A stretch of DNA of 64,000 nt, from assembly GCF_002858745.1 (NCBI RefSeq), contig NZ_PJRO01000018.1, positions 59,583-123,582 on the forward strand, written 5' to 3'. Under the pieces are notes generated by a model that saw only the letters and a program-made list of their open reading frames with translations, had not been told where the DNA came from and made no database searches. Below, one piece after another: positions 44,285-52,882 of this stretch. This DNA comes from Mesorhizobium loti. Its GTDB lineage: Bacteria; Pseudomonadota; Alphaproteobacteria; Rhizobiales; Rhizobiaceae. Numbering within the stretch: position 1 is the first letter of the stretch; each line of letters starts with the position of its first letter. Position numbers and translations under genes: made by a program.

Positions 44285-44785
44285 TTACCACCCACCTTGC
44301 AATTGCGACGAAAGCCAGCCGGCAGAGCGCTTCAAGACCATGGCGGTGTTCGAGAAAGTCCGGTCCAGCCTGGTCTTGACCAGCGTGTAGCCACTCTCTG
44401 TCCGATAGAGAACTGCGTCGCCGTCGTCGACCTTGGTTTCACGGGTTTCCGCATTGACCTCGACGACCTGCAGGGAGCGGAGGCCAATGGGGATTTCCGG
44501 CCGGTGCAAGCCGAGTGCTGCAATTTCGTCGCCAAGCGAAGTTGATGCACTCTGTGGTGAAGCGGTCGAAACGGTCAGCGCGGTTTGTGGCTGAACGGTG
44601 CGGCAGATGCCGGAAATCACCGGATAACTGAGGCCCTCGCGATGGTGCAGCATCTGGTTTTTCATCGCGGCTTCGCAATCGGCGATGGTCGACCATTTGG
44701 CCGGAGTTTCGCCGATATATTCACAAAGCTTGGCGTCGCAGTCGCATCCGACAATGGTCATGGCGACAAGTGCGGTCTTGATCAC
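44285..44785 (-). CDS. Putative lipoprotein/exported protein, unknown function
   Basis: A 166-residue protein not matched to a family. The N-terminus MIKTALVAMTIVGCDCDAKLCEYI is hydrophobic and then has three cysteines, the first in a lipobox-like TIVGC context. Another cysteine pair (DCEAAM, ICRTV) follows. The C-terminal half has VVEVNAETRETKVDDGDAVLYRT. It starts at a GTG preceded by GAGGGG. It converges on the 210-residue exported-protein gene, separated by six bases. Confidence 0.65.
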   Translation of the reverse strand: MIKTALVAMTIVGCDCDAKLCEYIGETPAKWSTIADCEAAMKNQMLHHREGLSYPVISGICRTVQPQTALTVSTASPQSASTSLGDEIAALGLHRPEIPIGLRSLQVVEVNAETRETKVDDGDAVLYRTESGYTLVKTRLDRTFSNTAMVLKRSAGWLSSQLQGGW

Positions 44786-44876
44786 GGCTTCGGCCCCTCG
44801 AAATCCGCAGACAGGATCGCTTGAGAACGCGGCAGGATTTCGCTGCGATTGTGAAATCAGCGTGGCAGAGACAAGA

Positions 44877-46007
44877 TCAATAGTCGTAGACGTGTTCCAG
44901 TTTCGCCCCGCTGCTGATCAGGGTTGGTATCACCATATGCAGTTTGCGCACGGCGATAATGAGACCGGTGCGGCGTAGCGCAGGTTCGGCCGGTAGCTGA
45001 TAAGCGAACAATTCGAGCGTACCTTCCGGAACGGTCACAGCATCGCTGGAGAGAACGGTGGCCATGATCTCGTCATTGCCGCCGATCTCGACGAAAGAAA
45101 CACCCTTTTCGATCAAACGCGGGATCATCTCCGTGAAGACCTGATAGCGCTTGGTGACGAAGACGGTACCGTCGGCATCGAGATCGCGTTCCAGCAAGGT
45201 ATCGGGCTCGGCGCGCGTTGCTTCGCCGACCGGTCCCTTGGCCCAGACGTGGATGTCGAGCAGCGCGGGATCGGACGTGGCGGCGAGCGCCTGTGTGATC
45301 AGGTCCGCATATGTCTGCTTGATCGTGTCGGCCAGACCGAAGGCGAGCTTGCGTTCGTTTGGCCGCACAACACCGTCGTTGGCGGCAGGCTCGACGGCAA
45401 ACAGGCCGGTGCGTTTTTCGGCATAGGGGAACTGATACCACGGCACTTGGTCGAGGAAGGCGGCATATTCGGCTGCCACCTTGGCCTGGTAGACGTCAGC
45501 CGCCGTTGGGTGACCGCCGATCGCTTCGGTGATGCGGCCGGCCGTGTTCTCGTAGGCCCACTGGATCACGTGTTCGATCGTGTGGCTGGTGCCAATGACC
45601 GCCAGCATCTGATGGTTCTGCCAGTTGAACGGGTAGGCGGAACTGGCACGGATCACCATCGCGTAGTCCTGCCAGAAGCGACCGATGTAGGACCAGTAGG
45701 GAAAGCCGCTCGGCTGGTTGTCCTTCACATAGCCGGCATATTCGCGCGCGGCATAGACGATCGCCCATTCCGGATAGGTGAGGAAGGTCGATTCTTCCGG
45801 CCGCTGGTAGCCGGGGATTTCGGCTCGTACCTTGTCGGCCAAATCCCTGGGGGGTGCGCCTTCTGCGACACCGGGCAGGGAGGTGGTGTCGAGGGAGGTG
45901 GTGGTCAGCCAGCCATAGCTGAGGCCTAGAACCGGGACGAGCAGGATGATGGCGACCAGCCAGGCGATCGTCTTCAGGATGCGTTTCAGCCAACGCAGCA
46001 CGAACAT
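44877..46007 (-). CDS. Membrane-anchored protein of unknown function (376 aa)
   Basis: No family recognised with confidence. A single N-terminal membrane segment (about 10-32: KTIAWLVAIILLVPVLGLSYG) anchors a large domain rich in aromatic residues: TFLTYPEWAIVYAAREYAGY, FPYWSYIGRFWQDYAMV, YPFNWQNHQMLAVIGTSHTIEHVIQWAYENT as landmark regions. The His/Glu-bearing GTSHTIEH segment could be catalytic or metal-binding. It starts four bases after the gene for a small membrane protein, so the two are an operon and likely act together at the envelope. Confidence 0.7.
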   Translation of the reverse strand: MFVLRWLKRILKTIAWLVAIILLVPVLGLSYGWLTTTSLDTTSLPGVAEGAPPRDLADKVRAEIPGYQRPEESTFLTYPEWAIVYAAREYAGYVKDNQPSGFPYWSYIGRFWQDYAMVIRASSAYPFNWQNHQMLAVIGTSHTIEHVIQWAYENTAGRITEAIGGHPTAADVYQAKVAAEYAAFLDQVPWYQFPYAEKRTGLFAVEPAANDGVVRPNERKLAFGLADTIKQTYADLITQALAATSDPALLDIHVWAKGPVGEATRAEPDTLLERDLDADGTVFVTKRYQVFTEMIPRLIEKGVSFVEIGGNDEIMATVLSSDAVTVPEGTLELFAYQLPAEPALRRTGLIIAVRKLHMVIPTLISSGAKLEHVYDY

Positions 46008-46011
46008 GGGC

Positions 46012-46446
46012 TCAAGCCGTCGCGAAGTGGTCGTGCACCCGTTTGGCAAGTCGGAAGCCGATATAGACGGCAATACCGCCGATCAGGATATGCGGCAGAT
46101 TCGCGAAGAAGCGCGCCGGGAATTCGATGTCGTTGAAGGAACGGAAGCCTTTGATGAAGATGCCGCCGTCGAGGCAGCCGGAGCCGGTGACGAGACCGAG
46201 GACACCGTCGAACAGGTAAACCGAGCCGAACAGCTTGAAGTAGAACACCGACTGGCGATGCGAGATGAACGCGGCAACTGCCGCCCAGACACCTGAAAAG
46301 GCGTGCAACAGGTCATCATACCATTGCAGCGAGAAGAGGCCGAAGAGATAGCCGTTGGCGTCGTTAAAAGCCGGAACGTAGCCAATCGCCACGACGGCGA
46401 AGAACAAAACGGCATAAGCCAAAGCGAGCTTCTGGATCAGCGTCAT
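46012..46446 (-). CDS. Small integral membrane protein, unknown function (144 aa)
   Basis: A 144-residue protein with four predicted membrane helices: LALAYAVLFFAVVAIGYVPA, a second around WYDDLLHAFSGVWAAVAAFIS, YFKLFGSVYLFDGVLGLVTG and ANLPHILIGGIAVYIGFRLA. The pattern resembles DUF4383-type membrane proteins, but I am not certain. ATG 46446 is followed four bases after its stop by the gene for the membrane-anchored 376-residue protein. A longer upstream frame lies in sequence with no coding character. Confidence 0.68.
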   Translation of the reverse strand: MTLIQKLALAYAVLFFAVVAIGYVPAFNDANGYLFGLFSLQWYDDLLHAFSGVWAAVAAFISHRQSVFYFKLFGSVYLFDGVLGLVTGSGCLDGGIFIKGFRSFNDIEFPARFFANLPHILIGGIAVYIGFRLAKRVHDHFATA

Positions 46447-47182
46447 GAAGGTCCCTCTCTTCGGATGACGAGGGGACGATAGCCGATTCCGGTGCCCTGT
46501 GCAGCCACGCTTGCCAAGCTGCCATTGGCGGTCACGCAAAGTGGTTGGCGGGCCTGGAAATCGTGGATGCGAAGCGGGTCCAAAAAACAGTTGGCGCCGG
46601 GATCTCTCCCAGCGCCTCCCTGTCAGACCAGGACCGTTCAGCGGCGGCAATGTCCAAAGGCCATTGCACCTGCCGGCCTTGATTTTGACGACCCGTCCGT
46701 CCGCTCCCCCGAAGGATCGCGTCCATTCCGGATCACGCCGATCTCGACCCTTGCGGGCTTCGGTCGACGTGCCATCGAAGGTCTTGCCCGGCCTTCATGG
46801 CTCGCATCGGTCCGCCGTTGGCGTTCGCACGCTTTCCGCGGCCCCGCACTTCGCGGCTCTCGATTTCGCAACAAGCAAGCCCGTTGCTGATCTGCGCGGT
46901 GCAGGCCCCAGGAGTTCCGCGTGGTTGCCGTTGTCTTTCGACCGTTCAATCCGTGGCCGCCTGAGATGACTTAACCATACGCCCGATCACCGGCATTCGG
47001 AACCGCTTACGGCCTGTGGATACCGGGGTTATCGGGAATAACCGGTGGTAAGCGGGATTTTTTCGGGTAAACGGAACGGTTTTGCCTCGGCCAGGCACGT
47101 TGCGTGCAACCGGCCCGCTCTTGCCGAATTTTGATTGAGGCGTTTCAATACTGGCAAATGACCACCGCAAGGGGAGACGCGG
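46447..47182. other. 736-base gene-free stretch with several stable hairpins
   Basis: No frame here has convincing protein character on either strand. Predicted stems include GGCGC-C-GGGA/TCCC-A-GCGCC at 46593-46616, GCAATG/CATTGC at 46647-46667 and GGTTAT/ATAACC at 47027-47043. I looked for rnpB, ssrA and SRP RNA signatures and found none. A structured RNA, a decayed gene or a long promoter region are all possible. Confidence 0.4.
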
Positions 47183-48121
47183 TTGAAGGTCGGCATCATT
47201 CTCAATCCCATTGCGGGAGGCGGTCGGCTGAAGCGCGACTGGGCCGATGCCGCTGTTGCGGTCGAACGTCACCTTGGCAGTTTCGAAATGCGCGAGACGC
47301 TGGCTGAGGGAGACGCAGAACGGCTGGCGATCGAATTTGCAGTTGAAGGATATGACCTGGTCATTGCCGCTGGCGGCGACGGCACCACCTCCGAAGTTGC
47401 TGATGGCCTGCTGCAGGCGGCGAGGGAAGGGCACGATCATACCGCGCTTGGTTTGTTGCCATGCGGCACCGGCACGGATTTCGCTCGTGGGCTCGGCTTG
47501 CTGGGGGATGTCGACGGATTGGTGCAGCGGATTGCTGGCGCAGAGGTGCGCCATGTCGATGTCGGCCGTATCTCCTACATCGGCGATCGTGGCGCCTTGG
47601 CCAGCCGGCACTTTATCAACATCGCCAGCCTTGGCCTCTCCGGCCAGGTCGATCGCGCGGTGAATGCCGACAGGCGCAAGGGTCGCATGGCGGCCAAGAC
47701 GCTGTTTTTGTGGCGCACGGTCACGGAGTTTTTGCGGTACCGCTTCCAGGACGTGGTCATCACGATCGATGACGGCGAGCCGATCGAAGCGCGTGTCGCA
47801 TTGGTCGCTGTTGCCAATGGGCGCTTCTTCGGCGGTGGCATGATGATCGCCCCCGACGCCTCGCTGGACGACGGACAGTTCGAGATCGTCATCCTGCGTG
47901 CTGCCAGCAAGATCGGCCTCCTGCGCGACATCCGGCTGCTCTATGACGGCCGGCATCGAAACCATCCCGCCATCACCATCCAGCGTGGCCGGAGTGTGCT
48001 GGTCGAGCCGGCGGGGGATGCGGATCGCAACAGCGCGCTGGTCGATATCGACGGGGAAGCGCCAGGGCGCATTCCAGCCGAGTTCGAGATCATGCCCCGC
48101 GCCTTGAAGCTGAGATGCTGA
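47183..48121 (+). CDS. Diacylglycerol kinase-family lipid kinase
   Basis: A 312-residue DagK/YegS-like lipid kinase. The phosphate-binding N-terminus is ILNPIAGGGRLKRDW and the catalytic loop is AAGGDGTTSEVADGLL with GGDGT at 64-68; LGLLPCGTGTDFARGLGL follows and the C-terminal beta-sandwich includes NGRFFGGGMMIAPDASLDDG. Likely phosphorylates diacylglycerol or a related lipid at the inner membrane. It starts at a TTG preceded by GGGGAG; no ATG fits the N-terminal strand. Confidence 0.92.
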   Translation: MKVGIILNPIAGGGRLKRDWADAAVAVERHLGSFEMRETLAEGDAERLAIEFAVEGYDLVIAAGGDGTTSEVADGLLQAAREGHDHTALGLLPCGTGTDFARGLGLLGDVDGLVQRIAGAEVRHVDVGRISYIGDRGALASRHFINIASLGLSGQVDRAVNADRRKGRMAAKTLFLWRTVTEFLRYRFQDVVITIDDGEPIEARVALVAVANGRFFGGGMMIAPDASLDDGQFEIVILRAASKIGLLRDIRLLYDGRHRNHPAITIQRGRSVLVEPAGDADRNSALVDIDGEAPGRIPAEFEIMPRALKLRC

Positions 48122-48227
48122 TTCAAGCACCTCGCGTCTTGAATCCGCTTTCTGCCAAAATGATTCCGGAGGGTTCAGCAACCCGCTGAAATGGCCTTCT
48201 TTTTCGGCTCTGGCCGGCATGTCCGCC

Positions 48228-49439
48228 TTATGGAAACAGCGGGTCTAACGCCATCTCCAGATGCAATTGCTTGCCGCTCCAGGGGTGCGCGTCGCAAACG
48301 GCTTCGTCGAGTTCAACGCCAAGGCCGGGCTCTTTGGATGGAATGACCCAGCCGTCCTGCCATTCGATCTTCTTCTTGAGCAGGGTAGCGTGGAAGCCGT
48401 CCCATTGTTTCAGGGATTCGAGGATCAGGAAATTTGGCAGTGTCGCGGCGACCTGGATGTTGGCGGCACCGACGATCGGGCCGCAATAGCAGTGCGGCGC
48501 AATCTGGATGTGATAGGCCTCGGCCATCGCCGCGATCTTCTTGGTTTCAAGGATACCGCCCGAGCGGCCGAGATCGGGCTGCAGGATGGTGGCTGCCCGG
48601 TTCTCGATGACGCGGGCAAATTCGAACTTGGTGGTCAGCCGTTCACCCGTCGCGATCGGGATCGAAGTGCCGCGCGCCACTTGCGCCATCACTTCCGGCA
48701 TATCGGGGGGCACCGGTTCCTCGAACCACAACGGGTCGTAGGGCTCGATGGCGCGGGCCATGCGCAGCGCGCCCGAAGCCGTGAACTGGCCGTGCGTGCC
48801 GAACAGGATATCGGCTCGGGTGCCGACCGCCGCACGGATCGCCTTGACCATACGGGCCGACAAATCGATGTCGACAAGGCGTGGCTGATGGCCGTCAAAG
48901 GCGGTGTAGGGGCCGGCCGGGTCGAGTTTCACCGCGTTGAAGCCCTGGTCTACGTAGAGAGCCGCGCATTCGGCGGCGAGGTCGGGATCATTGTAGACAT
49001 TTCGCCCGTGCGCATCCTCCGAGTGGACGCTGCCCTCATGCGGATAGAGATAGGTGTAGGAGCGCAGCTTCTCGTGCACCTGGCCGCCGAGCAGCTTGTA
49101 GACCGGCTTGTCGGCCTCCTTGCCGATGATGTCCCAGCAGGCCATTTCGAGTGCCGAGAAGCAGCCCATGCCGGAGACGTCTGGGCGTTGGGTGAAACCC
49201 GACGAATAGCAGCGTCGGAAGAAGCTTTCGACATCGTGCGGATCTCGGCCGACCAGATAGCGCTCGGCCATGTCTTCGATCATACGGGCCGTGACGTGCC
49301 CGGAAAAGGTGGCGTTGTAGGCCTCGCCATAGCCGACGACATTGGAATCGGTCGTCAATTTGACGAAGATGAAATATTTGCCGCCGATGCCGGGTGGCGG
49401 ATTGCCGACGACCCAGGTCTTTACGTCGGTGATTTTCAT
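48228..49439 (-). CDS. Enolase-superfamily (mandelate racemase/muconate lactonizing type) enzyme
   Basis: A 403-residue TIM-barrel enzyme with the N-terminal capping domain (MKITDVKTWVVGNPP). Putative residues: second-strand K171/D173 (VKLDPAG), metal Glu E240 or E241 (WFEEPVPPD), E266 (ATGERL) and catalytic His H316 (IAPHCYCG). At the usual first metal Asp the sequence is LFGTHGQF, with no Asp. DgoD-like sugar-acid dehydration is the closest guess. It starts inside the GMC gene's stop (ATGA overlap 49436-49439), so the two are coupled. Confidence 0.87.
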   Translation of the reverse strand: MKITDVKTWVVGNPPPGIGGKYFIFVKLTTDSNVVGYGEAYNATFSGHVTARMIEDMAERYLVGRDPHDVESFFRRCYSSGFTQRPDVSGMGCFSALEMACWDIIGKEADKPVYKLLGGQVHEKLRSYTYLYPHEGSVHSEDAHGRNVYNDPDLAAECAALYVDQGFNAVKLDPAGPYTAFDGHQPRLVDIDLSARMVKAIRAAVGTRADILFGTHGQFTASGALRMARAIEPYDPLWFEEPVPPDMPEVMAQVARGTSIPIATGERLTTKFEFARVIENRAATILQPDLGRSGGILETKKIAAMAEAYHIQIAPHCYCGPIVGAANIQVAATLPNFLILESLKQWDGFHATLLKKKIEWQDGWVIPSKEPGLGVELDEAVCDAHPWSGKQLHLEMALDPLFP

Positions 49440-51052
49440 CGATTGTCCTCCAGTACCATTTCAGCGCCCTTCCAGCCTGTCATGATCGAGGCTGCGTTGG
49501 TGTTGCCGGCGATGTTGTCGGGAAAGATCGACGCGTCGATGACGCGCAGGCCGCCGAGGCCGTGGACCTTCAGGCGCGGATCGACGACTGCGCGCGCTGC
49601 GTCCGGGCCCATGCGGCAGGTCGACACTGGATGATAGACGGTGCCGGACCGTTTCCTGAAATCCTGAATCAGGTCGGCGTCGGAAGTAATTGAAGGACCT
49701 GGCAAAACCTCTTCCGCGATGACGTCGGCGAGTGCCGGCTGGGCTGCGATGCGGCGCAGGAACTTCACTGCATCGAGCATTTCCGACACATCCTCGTTGG
49801 TCGAGAAAGCGTTGGGTGTGATCCTTGGGTGATCCAGCGGATTTCTTGAGCGGATCATGATTTCGCCGCGGCTGGACGGGCGGCAATTGGAGAGGCCGAT
49901 GGAAAAGCCGGGCCAGGGGTCCGGCGACAGGATCGGCCGCTCGCCTGGTTTCGGCAGCACCGTTGAAAAAGCCTGGAAGTAGAGCTGCATGTTCGGGCGG
50001 AGCTGGTCGGGATCGGTGCGGAAGAAGCCGCCGCCCTGGTTCATCGACATCGACAGCGGGCCGGAGCGCAGCACGAGGTAGTGCAGGCCGACCAGCAGCT
50101 TCCCCCACCATGGTCGCAGGACCTGGTTGAGGGTCGGCCATTTGGCTTTCCAGGTGTAGTTGATGCCCTGGTGGTCCTGGAGATTGCGGCCGACATTCTC
50201 CACCGCTTGTATCAGCGGAATGCCGAGGCCAGACAGCATATCGGCCGGCCCGACGCCCGACAATTGCAGCAGCTGCGGCGAGTTGATCGAGCCACCGGAC
50301 AAAATCACTTCCCGACCGGCGCGTGCTGTTCTGGTCTCGCCGTTCTGGACATATTCGATGCCAACCGCGCGCTTGCCTTCAAAGAGGATTTTCGTCGCCA
50401 GGGCATGTGTTTCAACGCGGACGTTGGCGCGCTTCATGGCGGGGTGGAGAAAACCGCGCGCTGTCGACATGCGCCGCCCGTTCTTGGTGGTGATCTGGTA
50501 GATACCGGCACCCTCCTGCGCGGCGCCGTTGAAGTCGTTGTTGGCAGGCAGCCCGGCCTGTTCAGCGGCTTTCAGGTAGCGGATTGTCAACCGGTGGACA
50601 CGGGCGCGATTGTCGCTGATGTGGATCGGCCCGCCGCGACCGCGCCACTGGTCTGCACCGGCCTCATTGTCTTCGATGGCCTTGAAGATTGGCAGGACAT
50701 CGTCGTAACCCCAGCCTGGGTTGCCGGCAGCGGCCCAGGCGTCGAAATCCTCGCGGGCGCCACGTATCCAGACCATGGCATTGATGGAGCTCGATCCGCC
50801 CAGGATCTTGCCGCGCGGCCAATGGTCGGCGTTACCGGCAAGGCCGGGGTCGGGGTCGGTCTTGTAGTTCCAGTTCACCGTCGGGTCGAAGAAGGTCTTG
50901 CCGTAGCCCAGCGGCATCTGCACGAAAAAGCGATTGTCGCTGCCGCCGGCTTCGAGAACGAGCACGGAAAAACGCCCCGATGCCGAAAGTTTCTCCGCCA
51001 CAACCGAGCCGGCGGAGCCGGAACCGACGACAATGAAATCATAAGTCTGCAT
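49436..51052 (-). CDS. GMC-family oxidoreductase (choline dehydrogenase-like)
   Basis: A 538-residue FAD enzyme. The Rossmann fingerprint is VVGSGSAGSVVAEKLS; GMC signature 1 is RGKILGGSSSINAMVWIRG; signature 2 is GGSINSPQLLQLSGVGP; the active-site His and Asn lie in YHPVSTCRMG and NTNAASIMTG. No signal peptide. It forms a two-gene operon with the enolase-superfamily gene (four-base overlap). Together they suggest oxidation of an alcohol or sugar followed by dehydration or isomerisation of an acid. This is not proof of choline oxidation; no betB/betI is nearby. Confidence 0.92.
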   Translation of the reverse strand: MQTYDFIVVGSGSAGSVVAEKLSASGRFSVLVLEAGGSDNRFFVQMPLGYGKTFFDPTVNWNYKTDPDPGLAGNADHWPRGKILGGSSSINAMVWIRGAREDFDAWAAAGNPGWGYDDVLPIFKAIEDNEAGADQWRGRGGPIHISDNRARVHRLTIRYLKAAEQAGLPANNDFNGAAQEGAGIYQITTKNGRRMSTARGFLHPAMKRANVRVETHALATKILFEGKRAVGIEYVQNGETRTARAGREVILSGGSINSPQLLQLSGVGPADMLSGLGIPLIQAVENVGRNLQDHQGINYTWKAKWPTLNQVLRPWWGKLLVGLHYLVLRSGPLSMSMNQGGGFFRTDPDQLRPNMQLYFQAFSTVLPKPGERPILSPDPWPGFSIGLSNCRPSSRGEIMIRSRNPLDHPRITPNAFSTNEDVSEMLDAVKFLRRIAAQPALADVIAEEVLPGPSITSDADLIQDFRKRSGTVYHPVSTCRMGPDAARAVVDPRLKVHGLGGLRVIDASIFPDNIAGNTNAASIMTGWKGAEMVLEDNR

Positions 51053-51261
51053 GGCGAATGGCGGTGCCCGGGCTGCTTTTGGCCAGACTAGCTGTCGCAT
51101 TCGTCGCTATCACCGGCACTTCCGGCATGCGGTGTGAGAAAAGCGACCGAAACGATATCGGCTGTTCATTTCCCGCAAGAGCGGTGTGCCTGATCGTTGG
51201 CGTTGACGCTTTCCCGTCGCGCGGTTACGGCATGGTGACACTCGGCATGAGGGATTTTCGC

Positions 51262-51657
51262 ATGGTGCACTACGCGGACGGAAAACCGACCGGCGATCTC
51301 ACGCTACGAACACTGGCCATGCCCTCCGATGCCAATGCCGCGGGCGACATTTTCGGCGGCTGGGTCATGGCGCAGATGGATTTGGCCTGCGGCATCCGCG
51401 CGGCCGAGCGCGCCAAGGGCAGGGTGGTGACGGCGGCAGTGAAGGAAATGTCATTCGCCAAACCGATGAAGATCGGCGACACGCTTTGCATCTACACGGT
51501 CGTGGAGCGCGTGGGCCGCACGTCAATGACCTTGAAGGTCGAAGCCTGGGCACAACGCTATCTCTCCGACCTGATGGAGATGGTGACGCATGCCGACTTC
51601 ATCATGGTTGCGCTCGACGGCGAGGGCAAACCGAAAGCGGTGCCCGCCGAACACTAA
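51262..51657 (+). CDS. Acyl-CoA thioesterase (YciA-type hotdog fold)
   Basis: A 131-residue single-hotdog acyl-CoA thioesterase. Hallmarks are GDLTLRTLAMPSDANAAGDIFGGWVMAQMD-type start, given here by its parts LRTLAMPSDANAAGD and GGWVMAQMDLACG with the catalytic Asp, and VVTAAVKEMSFAKPMKIGD. GAGGG lies about eight bases before ATG 51262; several earlier in-frame ATGs lack this. It is divergent from the GMC gene and is followed by a palindromic repeat. Confidence 0.92.
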   Translation: MVHYADGKPTGDLTLRTLAMPSDANAAGDIFGGWVMAQMDLACGIRAAERAKGRVVTAAVKEMSFAKPMKIGDTLCIYTVVERVGRTSMTLKVEAWAQRYLSDLMEMVTHADFIMVALDGEGKPKAVPAEH

Positions 51658-51665
51658 GGTTTGTC

Positions 51666-51762
51666 TTAGAGCAATCTCAGCAAAAGTGCGCAGCGGTTTC
51701 GCGCCCGGAATTGCGTAAAACAAAGAGTTAGAGCGTTTCCGCAAAAAGCGGAAACGCTCTAG
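51666..51762 (+). repeat. RIME-like mosaic palindromic element
   Basis: Begins TTAGAGCAATC, contains GGAATTGC, and ends with the hairpin AGAGCGTTTCCGC-AAAAA-GCGGAAACGCTCT (51730-51760). It fills the gap between the convergent thioesterase and HxlR genes. The CTA at its right edge is the reverse complement of the HxlR stop codon. Confidence 0.8.
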
Positions 51763-52133
51763 GCGGCAGCCCTGACGCCGTCGAAGCGCGCGCGGGCCTC
51801 GCTGACGCGGCCCGCATTGGCAATAGCCCATTCGGCCAGCCCCTTTACCGGGATCAGCAGTTCGCGGCCAAGATCGGTCAGCTCATAGTCGACCCGTGGC
51901 GGAATGGTCGGAAAAACCGTTCGCGTGACGAAGCCGTCGCGTTCGAGACTGCGCAGCGTCGTCGTCAACATCTTCTGGGAGATGTTGCCGATGCAATGCT
52001 TCAGTTCGTTGAAGCGTTGCGGGCCTTCACCCAGGTTCTGCACAACCAGCAACGACCATTTGTCGCCGATACGCTGCAGGATATCGCTCACCGCCAGACA
52101 GTCTCCGGTGACATGCGGGTGCCTCGGTTTCAA
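51759..52133 (-). CDS. HxlR-family transcriptional regulator
   Basis: A 124-residue winged-helix regulator: CLAVSDILQRIGDKWSLLVVQNL, RFNELKHCIGNISQKMLTTTLRSLERDGFVTR and the wing VDYELTDLGREL are all HxlR-type, with a lone N-terminal Cys typical of redox- or aldehyde-sensing members such as YodB and HxlR. It starts at a TTG with AAGGAGG seven bases before it. It is divergent from an FMN reductase gene, the usual YodB/HypR-type target. Its TAG stop lies in a repeat element. Confidence 0.9.
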   Translation of the reverse strand: MKPRHPHVTGDCLAVSDILQRIGDKWSLLVVQNLGEGPQRFNELKHCIGNISQKMLTTTLRSLERDGFVTRTVFPTIPPRVDYELTDLGRELLIPVKGLAEWAIANAGRVSEARARFDGVRAAA

Positions 52134-52157
52134 AAAAGTGCCTCCTTGCCAATCGAG

Positions 52158-52196
52158 TTGACAGTATCAGATATAGCGTCGGTATCCAAATGATAC
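52158..52196 (+). promoter_or_regulatory. Promoter and candidate HxlR operator before the FMN reductase
   Basis: A consensus -35 TTGACA lies at 52158-52163; about 17-18 bases on, GGTATCC (52181-52187) can act as a modest -10. GTATC-CAAAT-GATAC (52182-52196) is an inverted repeat covering that -10, and a further GTATC lies at 52164-52168, 18 bases away. Repression by the divergent HxlR protein is inferred. Confidence 0.5.
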
Positions 52197-52225
52197 TCCC
52201 AGTTCGTCCTTACAAGGAGTTCCCA

Positions 52226-52828
52226 ATGTCAAAACCCAAGATCGCCGTCGTGATCGGTTCGACGCGCGCAACCCGTTTTGCCGATGCGCCAGCAGAATGG
52301 ATCACCAAGCTTGCTGCCAAACACAGCGAATGGGAAGTCGAGCTTGTTGATCTGCGCGATTTTCCGATGCCATTCTTCGACGAAGCCGCATCCTCGCTCT
52401 GGGCGCCATCCAGGAACGAGGTTGCGCAGCGGTGGCAGAAGAAAGTCGACGAGTTCGACGGCTTTATTTTCACGGCCAGCGAATACACCCACGGGCCGAG
52501 CGCTGTTTTGAAGAACGCGCTCGACTACGCCTATACCGAATGGAACAAGAAGCCGGTTGGCTTTGTGGGGTATGGTGGCGTCGGTGGCGCCCGCGCGATC
52601 GAACAGCTCCGCCTTCATGCCATCGAGCTGCAGATGGTGCCCGTTCGCACAGCAGTCCATATCGTCTGGGCAGACTACATGGCCGTCAAGGGGGGCACCA
52701 AGTTGTCGGAGCTCGAGCACGTCAACCAGGCGGCAGACGATATGCTGAATCAGCTTTCCTGGTACACGCATGCGCTGAAGGCGGCCCGCGATGCCGATCT
52801 GGCGACGGCTGACGTCGAAGCGGCCTGA
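52226..52828 (+). CDS. NADPH-dependent FMN reductase/quinone reductase
   Basis: A 200-residue flavodoxin-like reductase of the NADPH-dependent FMN reductase family. FMN-binding parts are VVIGSTRATRFADAPAEW and the loop SEYTHGPSAVLKNALDYAY; VGFVGYGGVGGARAIEQL follows. Likely reduces FMN, quinones or azo compounds. ATG 52226 is preceded by AAGGAG; a frame 12 codons longer is not supported. Divergent from the HxlR regulator, which suggests induction by electrophiles or quinones. Confidence 0.92.
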   Translation: MSKPKIAVVIGSTRATRFADAPAEWITKLAAKHSEWEVELVDLRDFPMPFFDEAASSLWAPSRNEVAQRWQKKVDEFDGFIFTASEYTHGPSAVLKNALDYAYTEWNKKPVGFVGYGGVGGARAIEQLRLHAIELQMVPVRTAVHIVWADYMAVKGGTKLSELEHVNQAADDMLNQLSWYTHALKAARDADLATADVEAA

Positions 52829-52882
52829 AGCTGTTAGCAGATGAAAGGCAGCCTGCTGCCTTTTCATCCCCGGGATTTTGGA

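Noticed and set aside
46492..46969. Overlapping frames of 100-156 codons on both strands in the gene-free stretch
   Set aside because: Arg/Ser/Pro-rich with no domain and no ribosome-binding site; more like random frames in GC-rich DNA.
46447..47182. Possible rnpB, ssrA (two-piece tmRNA) or SRP RNA
   Set aside because: I searched by eye for the GAGGAAAGUCCGGGC core, the ANDN tag codons and the SRP GGAAGGAAGCA loop, and found none on either strand.
46946..48220. Minus-strand frame of 424 codons opposite the diacylglycerol kinase-like gene
   Set aside because: Shadow of the GGDGT-bearing gene; no domain.
48261..49634. Plus-strand frame of 457 codons opposite the enolase-superfamily gene
   Set aside because: Antisense shadow, no domain.
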